From Myxococcota bacterium (lineage in GTDB: Bacteria > Myxococcota_A > UBA9160 > SMWR01), in the NCBI GenBank assembly GCA_022447545.1, contig JAKVBI010000013.1:1-64000 (forward strand): DNA of 64,000 nt. Reading direction: 5' to 3'. Positions 1-8,325 of this stretch are shown piece after piece (positions within the stretch are counted from its first letter, which is position 1; the number at the start of each line of letters is the position of its first letter). A program made the translations under genes and the position numbers. The notes below the pieces were generated by a model, which saw only the letters and a list, made by a program, of their open reading frames with translations, was not told where the DNA came from and ran no database searches.

Positions 1-123
1 CAGGCAGAGCCAGCTCACCGCCACAGCGAATGCGCGCACCCATGGGGCGCGGCGTAGGAACAAACACAGAGGCGCCGCCATCAGCGGCAGCACGATTTGG
101 AGGGCGGGCAATTGCTCGATCAT
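1..123 (-). CDS. mnhD: Mrp antiporter subunit D, N-terminal fragment (cut by window edge)
   Basis: The 41 codons present begin with ATG inside the stop region of the preceding mnhC gene (ATGA overlap at 120-123) and remain open to the window edge. The translation starts MIEQLPALQIVLPLMAAPL, a hydrophobic first helix as expected for MrpD, an NADH-quinone oxidoreductase ND4/ND5-like transmembrane subunit of the Na+/H+ antiporter. The identification rests mainly on operon position, because D normally follows C in mrp operons, and on the hydrophobic start. No functional residue of the antiporter fold is inside the window. Confidence 0.7.
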   Translation of the reverse strand, partial: MIEQLPALQIVLPLMAAPLCLFLRRAPWVRAFAVAVSWLCL

Positions 124-530
124 GCTGTGGGCTCGTCCGCTCCGTTGGCGGACGCCGAGTCGAGTTCATGGATTTCGTCTTCTTCGGTGGTCCCGTAGGC
201 CTCTTGGATGCGGACCACGAAAGAGAGCCCGAGGGCCGTGGTGGCGATACCGACCACGATGGCCGTCAGCATCAGGACATGGGGAAGCGGGTTGCTGAAC
301 AGGGTTTCCCGCCAGGGGCCTTCCGGATCGAGAATTGGCGGTGTGCCGCCGCGTACTTTGCCCACCGCCACATAGAACATGATGACGGACACCTGGAAGA
401 TGTTGAGCCCCATGATCTTCTTGATGAGGTTTTCGTGGGCCATGACGATGTAGAGGCCAATCATCATCAGGACGATCACGATCGGGTAGACCCAAAGACC
501 GATCAGGCGCGAGAGGTCGATGGTCTCCAT
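120..530 (-). CDS. mnhC: Mrp-type Na+/H+ antiporter subunit C (NuoK-like)
   Basis: This 136-residue membrane protein has three predicted helices (about residues 13-32, 40-57 and 82-107) and a polar C-terminal tail. The phrases GLYIVMAHENLIKKIMGLNI and GGTPPIL fit the MnhC/MrpC family, related to NuoK of complex I. Family members are usually 110-130 residues, so the acidic tail is slightly long. Its ATG lies directly after the TAG stop of the fused B gene, and its TGA overlaps the next ATG, so B, C and D are very probably co-transcribed and translationally coupled. The product should be part of a hetero-oligomeric inner-membrane Mrp antiporter exchanging Na+ for H+. Confidence 0.93.
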   Translation of the reverse strand: METIDLSRLIGLWVYPIVIVLMMIGLYIVMAHENLIKKIMGLNIFQVSVIMFYVAVGKVRGGTPPILDPEGPWRETLFSNPLPHVLMLTAIVVGIATTALGLSFVVRIQEAYGTTEEDEIHELDSASANGADEPTA

Positions 531-1556
531 CTAGTGTCGACCCCGACCCGAGAACTGGTAGAAGATCATCAAGATCGAGCAGGCCACGGTGATTCCCACG
601 CCTCCTTCGATCAAGAGCAGGCCGCGGTGCAGGCCATGGGTGATGTGCTCCTTCGTCATGGGCTCGCCGGCGTGGGCACCGAGAGTGGAATAATCGAGGA
701 ACATGCCGCCTTGCAGCATGTTGACGATTCCGGTGCCGGCGAAGAGCAGTACGCCCAGGGCTGCCCCGATCTCGACGATTCTGGGAGGGGCCACGCGTTC
801 GGCGTTGTCGAGACCGAAGATCAGGCCGTAGAGGACGAAACCCGCCGCGACGATCACGCCGGCCTGGAAGCCCCCGCCCGGCCCAAAGTCTCCATGGAAC
901 TGGACGTAGAGACCGAACAGCAGGATGAAGGGGATGAAGGCCTTGGCGATCACTCGCAGGATGGCCTTGTCGCGCATCCGCATGTGGGAGCGTGCTGCGT
1001 CGGGTCCGGCCTCCACGGGGTCATGGTGACCTGGCTGTGTGTGACTCCGTCCCAGGGCGGCCATGACACCGACGATGGCGGCAAAGATGACTGTGGTCTC
1101 GCCGAGGGTGTCGTAGCCGCGGTAGCTGCCAAGCACGGCGGTCACCGCGTTGGGGATCTCGAAGGTCTCAGCCGTTCCCTGGATGAAGGCCCTTGTGATG
1201 TCGTTGTGGGCGAAGGCATTGGGGTCGCCATAGGCGGGCATGTCCAGGGTGCCCCAGAGGAGCGCTGCTCCCGTGAAGAGAACCACCATCAGAGGCAGCG
1301 GTCGCGTGGGGCGCATTCGCTCCTGTTGCCGGGTGACCGAGAGCGTTCCGAGAAGCAGCACCGTGGATACCCCGGCACCCACTGCGGCTTCGGTGAAGGC
1401 GACGTCGACGGCGTCCATCAGAGTGAACAGCCCCGCTGACATCAGGCTGAACATTCCCGTCAGCATCGCGGCTGCGAACAGGTCCCGCATACGACCGATT
1501 ACGATTGCCATGGCGATCAGGAGTGCGAAGAGAATGGCTTCAATCGGGATCTGCAT
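531..1556 (-). CDS. mnhB: Mrp antiporter subunit B with N-terminal MrpA-C-terminal/MbhD-E-like segments
   Basis: The 341-residue product has about nine predicted helices. Residues 1-80 resemble the DUF4040/MbhD segment found at the C terminus of MrpA. A middle part (about 85-170, ending in DTLGETTVIFAAIVG) resembles MbhE-type sequence. Residues from about 195 to the end form the MnhB domain, with GDFGPGGGFQAGV and the ITHGLHRGLLLIEGG region. The frame is open further upstream to 1742, but the ATG at 1556 is preferred because it gives the expected hydrophobic start and only a short overlap with mnhG. Such merged B subunits are known in Mrp operons where MrpA lacks its C-terminal part, so a short MrpA outside the window is expected. 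Confidence 0.9.
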   Translation of the reverse strand: MQIPIEAILFALLIAMAIVIGRMRDLFAAAMLTGMFSLMSAGLFTLMDAVDVAFTEAAVGAGVSTVLLLGTLSVTRQQERMRPTRPLPLMVVLFTGAALLWGTLDMPAYGDPNAFAHNDITRAFIQGTAETFEIPNAVTAVLGSYRGYDTLGETTVIFAAIVGVMAALGRSHTQPGHHDPVEAGPDAARSHMRMRDKAILRVIAKAFIPFILLFGLYVQFHGDFGPGGGFQAGVIVAAGFVLYGLIFGLDNAERVAPPRIVEIGAALGVLLFAGTGIVNMLQGGMFLDYSTLGAHAGEPMTKEHITHGLHRGLLLIEGGVGITVACSILMIFYQFSGRGRH

Positions 1557-1941
1557 GCTTGCTGTCCGACGAGTCGTCTTGGGGGCTGGCCTGGTTCCAA
1601 CGGATCCCCCTGGCATAGGCGGCCTTGACCAGTGCATGGGTTGAGGCGGGTCCCGTGGCGAGCAGGAAGAGCAGTAGGGTGAGCAACTTGAGGGTGACGA
1701 GAGTGTTGCCGTCGCCAATGCGAAGAGAGGCACCTTCACCAAGAAGAGGAAGGTTCAAGCCGCTCTGCAACATCAGCCCGAGGAGGATCATGCCCGCGCC
1801 GAGGGTGTCTGGAAGGGTGGCCGCGTGGGTCCGCGTGTAGAAGTCTGGCAGGCGGAGCATTCCCACGGCGCCAATCACGCAGAATGCGGCGCCTCCCACC
1901 AGTAGGATCCAGACCAGGGCGTGGAGCAGTGAGTCGATCAA
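1540..1941 (-). CDS. mnhG: Mrp antiporter subunit G
   Basis: From TTG at 1941 the product has 133 residues with three helices and the MnhG/PhaG signature GMLRLPDFYTRTHAATLPDT, followed by LGAGMILLGL. The TTG overlaps the TGA of mnhF as TTGA, matching the ATGA junction elsewhere in this operon, so it is preferred over the longer open frame. The polar C-terminal tail overlaps the start of the B gene by 17 bases. MrpG is a small obligate membrane subunit of the antiporter. Confidence 0.92.
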   Translation of the reverse strand: MIDSLLHALVWILLVGGAAFCVIGAVGMLRLPDFYTRTHAATLPDTLGAGMILLGLMLQSGLNLPLLGEGASLRIGDGNTLVTLKLLTLLLFLLATGPASTHALVKAAYARGIRWNQASPQDDSSDSKHADPD

Positions 1942-2234
1942 GGGTTCGGGTCTTCTCCAGAGGCGTGCCGCCGATGGTCTCTCGCCAGGTTTCCAAAGCG
2001 TGAGAATTTTGCCACCGCTACCGAGCCGATGAAGTTCAGCAGCGCGTAGATGAGTGCGAGGTCCATGAAGTCCGGGCGGCCAAAATGGTAACCGCACAGG
2101 GCGATCAGCAGGATCGTCATGGTGCCGAAGGTATTGACCGCGAGAATGCGATCGAACACGGTCGGGCCCCGCGAGGCCAGAATGAGCTCGATCACCATGG
2201 TGACGAGTACGCCCAACAGTGCCGCGGCGTACAT
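1938..2234 (-). CDS. mnhF: Mrp antiporter subunit F
   Basis: The product is 98 residues when started at the ATG at 2234, which has GAGGA about nine bases upstream. A TTG at 2258 would add eight residues. It has three helices and the family pattern GPTVFDRILAVNTFGTMT followed by FMDLALIYALLNFIGSVAVAKF, typical of MnhF/PhaF. It lies between mnhE and mnhG as in other Mrp operons. Confidence 0.92.
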   Translation of the reverse strand: MYAAALLGVLVTMVIELILASRGPTVFDRILAVNTFGTMTILLIALCGYHFGRPDFMDLALIYALLNFIGSVAVAKFSRFGNLARDHRRHASGEDPNP

Positions 2235-2271
2235 CAACGAAGTCCTCGCGCGGTCCAACTCTGGAGCGCGG

Positions 2272-2799
2272 TCATGACGGCCGCTCCATGCGGTTTACGC
2301 GGCGTTCCATCTCGCCGCTGAGTACGCCCTCCGCGGCCTCATGGGTGAGGGCGTGGACGAGCAGTCCATCGCCGCGAAGATCCAGAGATACGGTGCCGGG
2401 CGTGAGGGTGATGGAATTGGCATAGATGACCCGCCCGAGGTCCGTCTGCTGGGGTACAGGCACACGGATCAGGCGTGGGCTGATGGGAAGCTTCGGGTCG
2501 AGGATGATTCGCGCTACCTGAAAGTTGGCCTTGACGATTTCCCAGCCGAGCCATGGCAGGTAGGTGATCAGGCGAGGGCCCAGCGTGTAGCCCGCCTTGG
2601 CCTCGGCGACACGGTGCATGCGTCGTGTCATCCAGACCACGAATGCGATGGAACAGGCTCCAAGGCCGAGTATCAGTGTGTTGTCGTATATCCCGGACCA
2701 GAGCAGCCAGAGTGCGCTGAGCGTGACGACGAGTGCGATAAGCAACGGGCCGGTTTCCTTGCCGGAAAGGGACTGCGGGGAGGGGGGCAGATCATACAT
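2272..2799 (-). CDS. mnhE: Mrp antiporter subunit E
   Basis: This 175-residue protein has two N-terminal helices (about residues 18-37 and 42-57). A cytoplasmic part carries the MnhE pattern YLPWLGWEIVKANFQVARII and then YANSITLTPGTVSLDL, which is highly characteristic of the family. It appears to be the first gene of the leftward operon, facing a divergent rightward operon that begins at 2900. The length matches the family (about 160-180 residues). Confidence 0.93.
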   Translation of the reverse strand: MYDLPPSPQSLSGKETGPLLIALVVTLSALWLLWSGIYDNTLILGLGACSIAFVVWMTRRMHRVAEAKAGYTLGPRLITYLPWLGWEIVKANFQVARIILDPKLPISPRLIRVPVPQQTDLGRVIYANSITLTPGTVSLDLRGDGLLVHALTHEAAEGVLSGEMERRVNRMERPS

Positions 2800-2899
2800 C
2801 GAAACCGCCGGAGTCGGCAGGTTCTTGGCAGCGGTGAGCGGAGTGCGTGTACGATCCTCATGCCAGTTTTAGAGGCGGGCAGCCCATGGGAGGAACGGC
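2800..2899. promoter_or_regulatory. Divergent intergenic region between the Mrp and LolA/MacB operons
   Basis: About 100 bases separate the oppositely directed first genes mnhE and the LolA-like gene, so promoters for both operons must lie here or just inside the genes. I can see the ribosome-binding site GGGAGGAACGGC before the TTG at 2900. I cannot identify confident -35/-10 boxes or an operator dyad. Confidence 0.45.
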
Positions 2900-3727
2900 T
2901 TGCAGAATGTCTTTGCCAGGGCCCGTTCATGCGCGCTGCTGGTCCTCATTTCAGTCTTGGCCGGTGCTGCACGTGCTGAAGAAGCCTTGGAATCTGCTCC
3001 TGAAGGGGTCGATGCCCGAGCCATCGCGCTGCGCGCCGAGGAGAGCCTGCGAAGTGATCGGACCTACTTCAAGGGCAGTATGACGATCCGTTCGCCGCGC
3101 TTGTCGCGACCCCGAGTGGTGGCTTTCGAGTCCTGGGGGGATCAGGGTGGCGATCGCTCGATGATTCGAATCCATGCACCCGCCAAGGATGCCGGCACCG
3201 GATTTCTCAAGCTCCACCCCAACCTGTGGATGTACGTGCCTCGGGTCGAACGCACCGTGCGGATCCCGCCCTCCATGATGCTCCAGTCCTGGATGGGCAG
3301 CGATTTTACCAACGACGACCTCGTCCGGGAGTCCAGCGAAATTGACGACTACGATCACCGCTTGTTGGGGGTCGATCCCGGGGGGCGCGAGACGTTGGCC
3401 CCCCGTGCCTGGGTGGTCGAGTACACGCCTCACGAGGACACCGCGGTGGTATGGGGGCGAATCGTGGCATGGCTGTCCGTCGATACCGGTGCCCCCCTGC
3501 GCCAGGAGTTCTATGACGAGCAGGGTGAGAAGATTCGTGTGATCCACTTCAGCGAGATCCGGGAACAAGCTGGGCGCCACTTTCCCCATCGCTGGGCGCT
3601 GACACCGCTTGAAAAACCGGGCCACTCGACGACCATCGAGATTGCTGAGATCCAATTCGACGCCGATTTCGACGATGGCATCTACACCACGCGTCATCTC
3701 GAGCGCGGAGCCGGCCGTGTCGATTGA
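2900..3727 (+). CDS. LolA-like outer-membrane lipoprotein-sorting protein
   Basis: The product is 275 residues with a Sec signal peptide (about residues 1-26, cleavage near AGAARA). The mature part fits the LolA-like family: FKGSMTIRSPRLSRPRVV, then GTGFLKLHPNLWMYVPRVERTVRIPPS with WMGSDFTNDDLV, a conserved core of proteins annotated outer membrane lipoprotein-sorting protein. The fold is an open beta-barrel that carries a lipid or lipidated cargo through the periplasm. The TTG start is chosen because GGAGGA lies eight bases upstream. The gene overlaps the following permease gene by 11 bases and heads a five-gene operon with MacB-type permeases, an ATPase and a beta-barrel candidate, so it is probably the periplasmic shuttle of that system. 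Confidence 0.85.
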   Translation: MQNVFARARSCALLVLISVLAGAARAEEALESAPEGVDARAIALRAEESLRSDRTYFKGSMTIRSPRLSRPRVVAFESWGDQGGDRSMIRIHAPAKDAGTGFLKLHPNLWMYVPRVERTVRIPPSMMLQSWMGSDFTNDDLVRESSEIDDYDHRLLGVDPGGRETLAPRAWVVEYTPHEDTAVVWGRIVAWLSVDTGAPLRQEFYDEQGEKIRVIHFSEIREQAGRHFPHRWALTPLEKPGHSTTIEIAEIQFDADFDDGIYTTRHLERGAGRVD

Positions 3728-4973
3728 GACGCGGCTCGCTTGGCGCAATCTCTGGCGTAACCCGCGTCGCACGGCTCTTTCGGTAGCGGCCACTGTGTTT
3801 GCCGTGGTGCTGGTGATGTTGTCCGAGGGCATGGGGGCCGGCAGCCATGAAAAGATGATCGAAGATGCGGTGCGGTTGCAGTCGGGTCACGTTGCCATCT
3901 CTGGAGCCGGTTACCGGGATCACATGACTCTCGACTACTTCCTGCCTTGGAGTCCTGAACTCGTCGAGATCGCCGACTCGGTGCCGAGCGCGCGGGCCTG
4001 GGCGCCGCGCATCATCAGCTTTGCGCTGGTATCTCTGGCCGATGCCAGCCGGGGTGTGATGGTCATGGGTGTTGACCCCGAGCGAGAGCCCAGTGTGACC
4101 ACGATCTCGAAGAAGGTGGATGCCGGGCATTTTTTATCGGCTCAGCGAGCGCCCGGCGTACGCGAGATCGTGTTGGGTGAACGCCTCGCTCAGGATCTCG
4201 GTGCCCAACTTGGGGATGAGGTGCTGCTCTACGGGGCCGCCTACTCGTTGGAAAATGCCTACGAGCTGTTCACCCTCACTGGCATCGTGGACCTCCCGGA
4301 TCCGAAGATCGAGCGCAACCTGGCGTTGATCCACATCGAGGACGCGCGCGAATTCTACGTCTACGACGACCGGGTTACCGAGATCGCGCTATTGGCCCGC
4401 GATGCCGATCACGCTCCGCTGCTGATCGCCGAACTCGAGGGGGCCTTGGTGCCCCTGGCACCGGATGGCGGTGTTTTCGAGGTCCAGGGCTATGAAGAGA
4501 TGATGCCCGCATTGGTTCAGTTCATCCTGCTCGACGATGCGGGCCTGTACATCATGTTGGTGATCCTCGTGGTGGTGGTGGGCTTCGGGATCCTGAACAC
4601 CATCTTGATGGCGATTCTCGAACGCACGCGCGAGCTCGGCGTGGTGCTCGCTCTCGGTCTGCGACCCGCTGCTCTGTTTCGAATGGTCTATCTCGAGTCC
4701 ATGCTGCTGGCTGCAGTCGGGCTCGGCCTGGGCCTTGCCATTGCGCTACCGGCCCTCCTCTATTTGAACGGGATGGAGTTCGCGTTGACGGGTGATGACC
4801 TGGCGGCGACCGCGGAGTTCGTGGGCATGGAGCCGGTCCTGACCTTCAAGCTCAAGCCTCTCAATCCACTGGGTTCGGTTCTCACGATCCTCGGTGTGGC
4901 CGCGCTGGCAGCCCTCTACCCGGCATTGAAGGCCAGCCGGGGACGCCCCGTCGATGCCCTGAGGAGTCCCTGA
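3717..4973 (+). CDS. MacB/LolC-type ABC transporter permease (first of two)
   Basis: The product is 418 residues from GTG at 3717, with GGAG at 3707-3710, overlapping the upstream gene. It starts with the RLAWRNLWRNPRRTALSV amphipathic entry, one helix (about 20-40), a large periplasmic MacB_PCD-like domain (about 45-270), then the FtsX module with helices near residues 280-305, 330-355 and 385-405. The motifs ERTRELGVVLALG and the C-terminal PALKASRGRPVDALRS are hallmarks of type VII ABC permeases (LolC/LolE/MacB). These use mechanotransmission and handle periplasmic substrates rather than moving them across the inner membrane. It probably pairs with the next gene as a heterodimer. Confidence 0.92.
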   Translation: MSIETRLAWRNLWRNPRRTALSVAATVFAVVLVMLSEGMGAGSHEKMIEDAVRLQSGHVAISGAGYRDHMTLDYFLPWSPELVEIADSVPSARAWAPRIISFALVSLADASRGVMVMGVDPEREPSVTTISKKVDAGHFLSAQRAPGVREIVLGERLAQDLGAQLGDEVLLYGAAYSLENAYELFTLTGIVDLPDPKIERNLALIHIEDAREFYVYDDRVTEIALLARDADHAPLLIAELEGALVPLAPDGGVFEVQGYEEMMPALVQFILLDDAGLYIMLVILVVVVGFGILNTILMAILERTRELGVVLALGLRPAALFRMVYLESMLLAAVGLGLGLAIALPALLYLNGMEFALTGDDLAATAEFVGMEPVLTFKLKPLNPLGSVLTILGVAALAALYPALKASRGRPVDALRSP

Positions 4974-4976
4974 GCC

Positions 4977-6188
4977 GTGTTGGTGCGGATGGCCTGGCGA
5001 AATATCTTGCGCAATCCGCGGCGGACTCTGGTGGTGACGACGGCCATTGCGGTGGGGATTGCGGGCTGTGTTCTCGCCATGGCAGTCAACATCGGCATGG
5101 TGACCGACATGATCCACACGACCATCTCCAATGGGCTGGGGCATCTACAGGTCCACGGCCCGGGTTGGGATGAGCGCCCGGAGCTCGAAGTGCGCATCGA
5201 GGGCGGTCGGGAAGCTCTGGCGCCGGAGCTGGAGTCTCTGTCCGGGGTGCAGGCGTGGTCGACGCGCGTTCGCTCGGATGGTCTGGTGGCGTCTCCGCGA
5301 GCCAGTGTGGGGGTGGCGGTCATCGGTGTGGATCCCGAGCGCGAGGCCCGGGTCTCGGAGTGGTCGACTTCAGTGGTCCAGGGCAATTGGCTCGAGGAGC
5401 CCCGACAGCTCGTGGTGGGCACGGAGCTGGCGCGCCGCCTTCAGGCCGACCTGGGCAGCAAGGTGGTCGTTTCGGTGCAGGACCTCCAGGGGAATCTCAC
5501 GGGTCGGGCCTACCGGCTGGGTGGTCTGCTCGAGTCGGACCTCGGGGCCATCGATGACGCGACGGTTTTCATGCACATCCGCGACGCCCAGGGGCTGTTC
5601 GAGATGGGAAGCTCCATTTCCGAGGGTGTCGTAACGGTGATCGATGACCGCGAGATTCCAGCCGTTCAGAGCGAGCTCGAGGCGCGTTTGGGCGAGGCCT
5701 TCGAGGTGCGCAGCTGGGAGCAGTTGGAGCCGGTTCTCGTCTATATGATCGAGGCCTTCGACTCCGTGGCTTGGGTCCTCTACGCGGCTGTCTACATCGC
5801 CATGTCGTTTGGGATCGCCAACGTGTTGATGATGGCCGTCTTCGAACGGACCCGAGAGATCGGGATGATGCGAGCCATGGGGATGGGCCGGGTCCGAGTG
5901 ATGGGGCTGATCCTGATGGAGGGAGTGTTCGTCACGGGCCTGGGCCTGCTTGCCGGCATCGGGCTGGCGCTGCTGGGTGTCTGGGCTCTGCGGGACGGCA
6001 TCGATATTTCAGCTTTTGCGGGTTCCCTGGACGACTACGCGATTGGAACGCGTTTGACGCCAGTTCTGCGCTGGAGCGATCTCTGGGATCCGGTCATCAT
6101 CGGCGCGATCACCGCCGTGTTGTCCGGGATTTGGCCGGCGTGGCGCGCCTCACGAGCGCAGCCCGCGGATGCACTCAGGCATGTCTGA
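4977..6188 (+). CDS. MacB/LolE-type ABC transporter permease (second of two)
   Basis: The product is 403 residues from GTG at 4977, only three bases after the previous stop. Its layout matches its neighbour: RMAWRNILRNPRRTLVV entry, helix 1 (about 18-38), periplasmic domain, and the FtsX part with MAVFERTREIGMMRAMGMG and terminal AWRASRAQPADALRH. Sequence similarity between the two permeases suggests an old duplication, giving a LolC/LolE-like pair. The substrate cannot be read from the sequence. The LolA-like gene upstream favours a lipid or lipoprotein. Confidence 0.92.
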   Translation: MLVRMAWRNILRNPRRTLVVTTAIAVGIAGCVLAMAVNIGMVTDMIHTTISNGLGHLQVHGPGWDERPELEVRIEGGREALAPELESLSGVQAWSTRVRSDGLVASPRASVGVAVIGVDPEREARVSEWSTSVVQGNWLEEPRQLVVGTELARRLQADLGSKVVVSVQDLQGNLTGRAYRLGGLLESDLGAIDDATVFMHIRDAQGLFEMGSSISEGVVTVIDDREIPAVQSELEARLGEAFEVRSWEQLEPVLVYMIEAFDSVAWVLYAAVYIAMSFGIANVLMMAVFERTREIGMMRAMGMGRVRVMGLILMEGVFVTGLGLLAGIGLALLGVWALRDGIDISAFAGSLDDYAIGTRLTPVLRWSDLWDPVIIGAITAVLSGIWPAWRASRAQPADALRHV

Positions 6189-6230
6189 GGAACGAAGCGA
6201 GCGAAACCAAATGAGTGAGAGACGAGGACG

Positions 6231-6920
6231 ATGATTCTCCAAGCCGTCGAAGTCACCAAGGTATACGAGACACGTGGTGTCACGACGCACGCCTTGGACG
6301 GTGTGAGTCTTCAGATGGATGAAGGCGAGTTCTCGGCGATTGCAGGACCCAGTGGCTCGGGAAAGACCACTCTGCTGAATCTTTTGGGGGCACTCGACAC
6401 TCCGACCTCGGGCAATGTATTGCTCGATGGAGAGGAGCTCACGACTCTCGACTCCGCGGCTCTGGCGGGTCTGCGTTTGCACAAGCTGGGCTTTGTCTTT
6501 CAGTCCTACAACCTGATCCCTGTGCTCTCGGCTTGTGAGAATGTGGAGTTCGTGATGGATCTTCAGGGGGTGGAAGCAGGGGAGCGGAAGCAGCGCGCGC
6601 GGGAGGTGCTCGAGCGGGTGGGGCTCAGTGGTCTCGAGGACAAGCGGCCGCCAGAGATGAGTGGTGGGCAGCAACAGCGCGTTGCCGTGGCCCGCGCCAT
6701 TGCGAGCCGGCCCCGCCTGGTGCTGGCTGATGAGCCCACCGCGAACCTCGACTCCGATACCGCGAAGCGGTTGCTCGAACTCATGGCCGAACTCAACCAG
6801 GTGGAGGGGATCACCTTTCTCTTCTCCACCCACGACCCCCTGGTGATGGAGGCCGCCCAGCGGGTGGTTCGGTTGCGCGACGGACGTGTGGTGGATGACG
6901 GCGCCGGGAACCACGGGTGA
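6231..6920 (+). CDS. LolD/MacB-type ABC transporter ATPase
   Basis: This 229-residue ATPase has all nucleotide-binding motifs: Walker A GPSGSGKT (39-46), Q-loop FQSYNLIP (Q91), signature SGGQQQR (144-150), Walker B LVLADEPT (163-170) and switch His in STHDP (H201). The length and the FQSYNLIPVLSA stretch are typical of LolD/MacB/FtsE-type ATPases that drive two FtsX permeases. The stop codon overlaps the GTG of the downstream beta-barrel gene, so translation of the two is probably coupled. Confidence 0.95.
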   Translation: MILQAVEVTKVYETRGVTTHALDGVSLQMDEGEFSAIAGPSGSGKTTLLNLLGALDTPTSGNVLLDGEELTTLDSAALAGLRLHKLGFVFQSYNLIPVLSACENVEFVMDLQGVEAGERKQRAREVLERVGLSGLEDKRPPEMSGGQQQRVAVARAIASRPRLVLADEPTANLDSDTAKRLLELMAELNQVEGITFLFSTHDPLVMEAAQRVVRLRDGRVVDDGAGNHG

Positions 6921-8302
6921 ATCTCCGCGGCCTGGCGCTACTTGCGGGCGCCCTGGGCTTCGCATCTGCGGCGGGTGCAGCGGAAGTGTGGTCTCACGAG
7001 GAGATCTCCCTTTCGCTTTCGGGTTCCATCAGTGAGTACGCGCTCTACACCCATGCGACCAGCTCCAGCGACTTTTCCGACGCGGTGGTGGCGGATTTGG
7101 CAGCGGGAAACACCACGTGCGTGGTGGCCAGCCAGTTTGCGAACTGCCCTGCCTTCGAGGTGGTGAACCAACAGAGTGTGGGGCAGAGCCTGACCCGTTT
7201 CCGACTGCGTGCCGACTTGCAGGTGGGCAAGGCTTGGTCAGCCGTTGTGGTCTACGACAACGAGACCCTGGCTGGGATCCTCGACACCCTGCGCAGCGAT
7301 TCCTTCTCGGGTTTCGAACGCGACAGTTTTCTCGGCGCCGAAGGCATCCTCCTCGAGGGTGACCACGTGGAGTGGCGTCAGAGGCTTTACCGAGGATACG
7401 TGCGTTACCAGCATGGTGCCGCCGAAGTCTCCATCGGCAGGCAGCGCATTGCCTGGGGGGTCGGCCGGTTGTGGAACCCCATCGACCGTTTCAGTGCCCT
7501 GCCCCCGTTGACTCTAGAGCCCAACGTGGTTCCCGGAATCGATGGGATCGACGCGCGCTGGAACCTCGATGGTTTCAGTTATCTGCAGTTCGTCTACTCG
7601 CCGGGATCTCGTCGCGATGAGCAGCGCTGGGCGGCTCGCGTCCACGGAGTGGTAGCGGACACAGATCTCTCCCTCCTGGGTGGAGTGTTCGAAGACGCCC
7701 CCACGGTCGGCATGGACCTGGCGCGCAACCTCGGAGATGGTGCCGTCCGTCTCGAGGCGGTGTACACCGACCCCGAACACGAGGTCTGGAAGATCGGCGA
7801 CCCAGCCCCCGGGCCCCTCAGCGACTACTGGCAGGTGGACGTCTCGGCCGACATCAACTTGGATGTGGGGACGGGTCTCTACCTCTTGGTTGAGTACCTC
7901 TACAACGGGAACGCACTGGGATTTGGTCGTGGACGGGCGGGCACTTTGTTGCCTTTGTTCGAGGCGACCGATGTCGCGCCTGTTGGGTTGCCCCCGGTTG
8001 TACCGGGCCCCTACGTAACCCCCGGCAGTGCCGAACTGTTCGGGTCGAGCCGCGTCGTCACGTCGGCGCGACACCAGATGGGTTTCCAGATGGGCTACGA
8101 CCTGACACCGGAGCTTCGCCTCGACGTGATCAGCCTGGTGGACTTCGATGGCGGGAGCGCAGTCTTCTTCCCCCTGCTCGCCTACACGCCCCTTGGTTCT
8201 CTCGAGCTGACCTTTGGCGTGCAGCTGTTCGCAGGCCCGCGGCTGTCCCAGTACGGCTCTCAGGACGAACTGGTCTATCTGCGGGCCCAATGGTTTCACT
8301 GA
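6917..8302 (+). CDS. Outer-membrane beta-barrel candidate of the ABC operon
   Basis: The product is 461 residues from a GTG that overlaps the ATPase stop (GTGA). It has a signal peptide (about 1-21, AGA cleavage) and a mature part rich in alternating hydrophobic/polar strands with aromatic girdle residues. It ends in an aromatic-rich strand (YLRAQWFH), although the last residue is His rather than the usual Phe. The stretch SIGRQRIAWGVGRLWNPIDR and the following PNVVPGIDGID resemble outer-membrane barrels of the DUF1302 or alginate-export type, but I cannot assign a family from sequence alone. Its fixed place in the operon suggests it is the outer-membrane end of the LolA/permease/ATPase path. 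Confidence 0.75.
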   Translation: MNLRGLALLAGALGFASAAGAAEVWSHEEISLSLSGSISEYALYTHATSSSDFSDAVVADLAAGNTTCVVASQFANCPAFEVVNQQSVGQSLTRFRLRADLQVGKAWSAVVVYDNETLAGILDTLRSDSFSGFERDSFLGAEGILLEGDHVEWRQRLYRGYVRYQHGAAEVSIGRQRIAWGVGRLWNPIDRFSALPPLTLEPNVVPGIDGIDARWNLDGFSYLQFVYSPGSRRDEQRWAARVHGVVADTDLSLLGGVFEDAPTVGMDLARNLGDGAVRLEAVYTDPEHEVWKIGDPAPGPLSDYWQVDVSADINLDVGTGLYLLVEYLYNGNALGFGRGRAGTLLPLFEATDVAPVGLPPVVPGPYVTPGSAELFGSSRVVTSARHQMGFQMGYDLTPELRLDVISLVDFDGGSAVFFPLLAYTPLGSLELTFGVQLFAGPRLSQYGSQDELVYLRAQWFH

Positions 8303-8325
8303 GGATGTGGTGCAAGGTCGAGACG

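Noticed and set aside
30-1439. Long rightward open frame (469 codons) opposite the Mrp genes
   Set aside because: It lies antisense to well-supported mnh genes, is rich in His/Asp/Gly without domain pattern, and has no ribosome-binding site. It is a GC-bias shadow.
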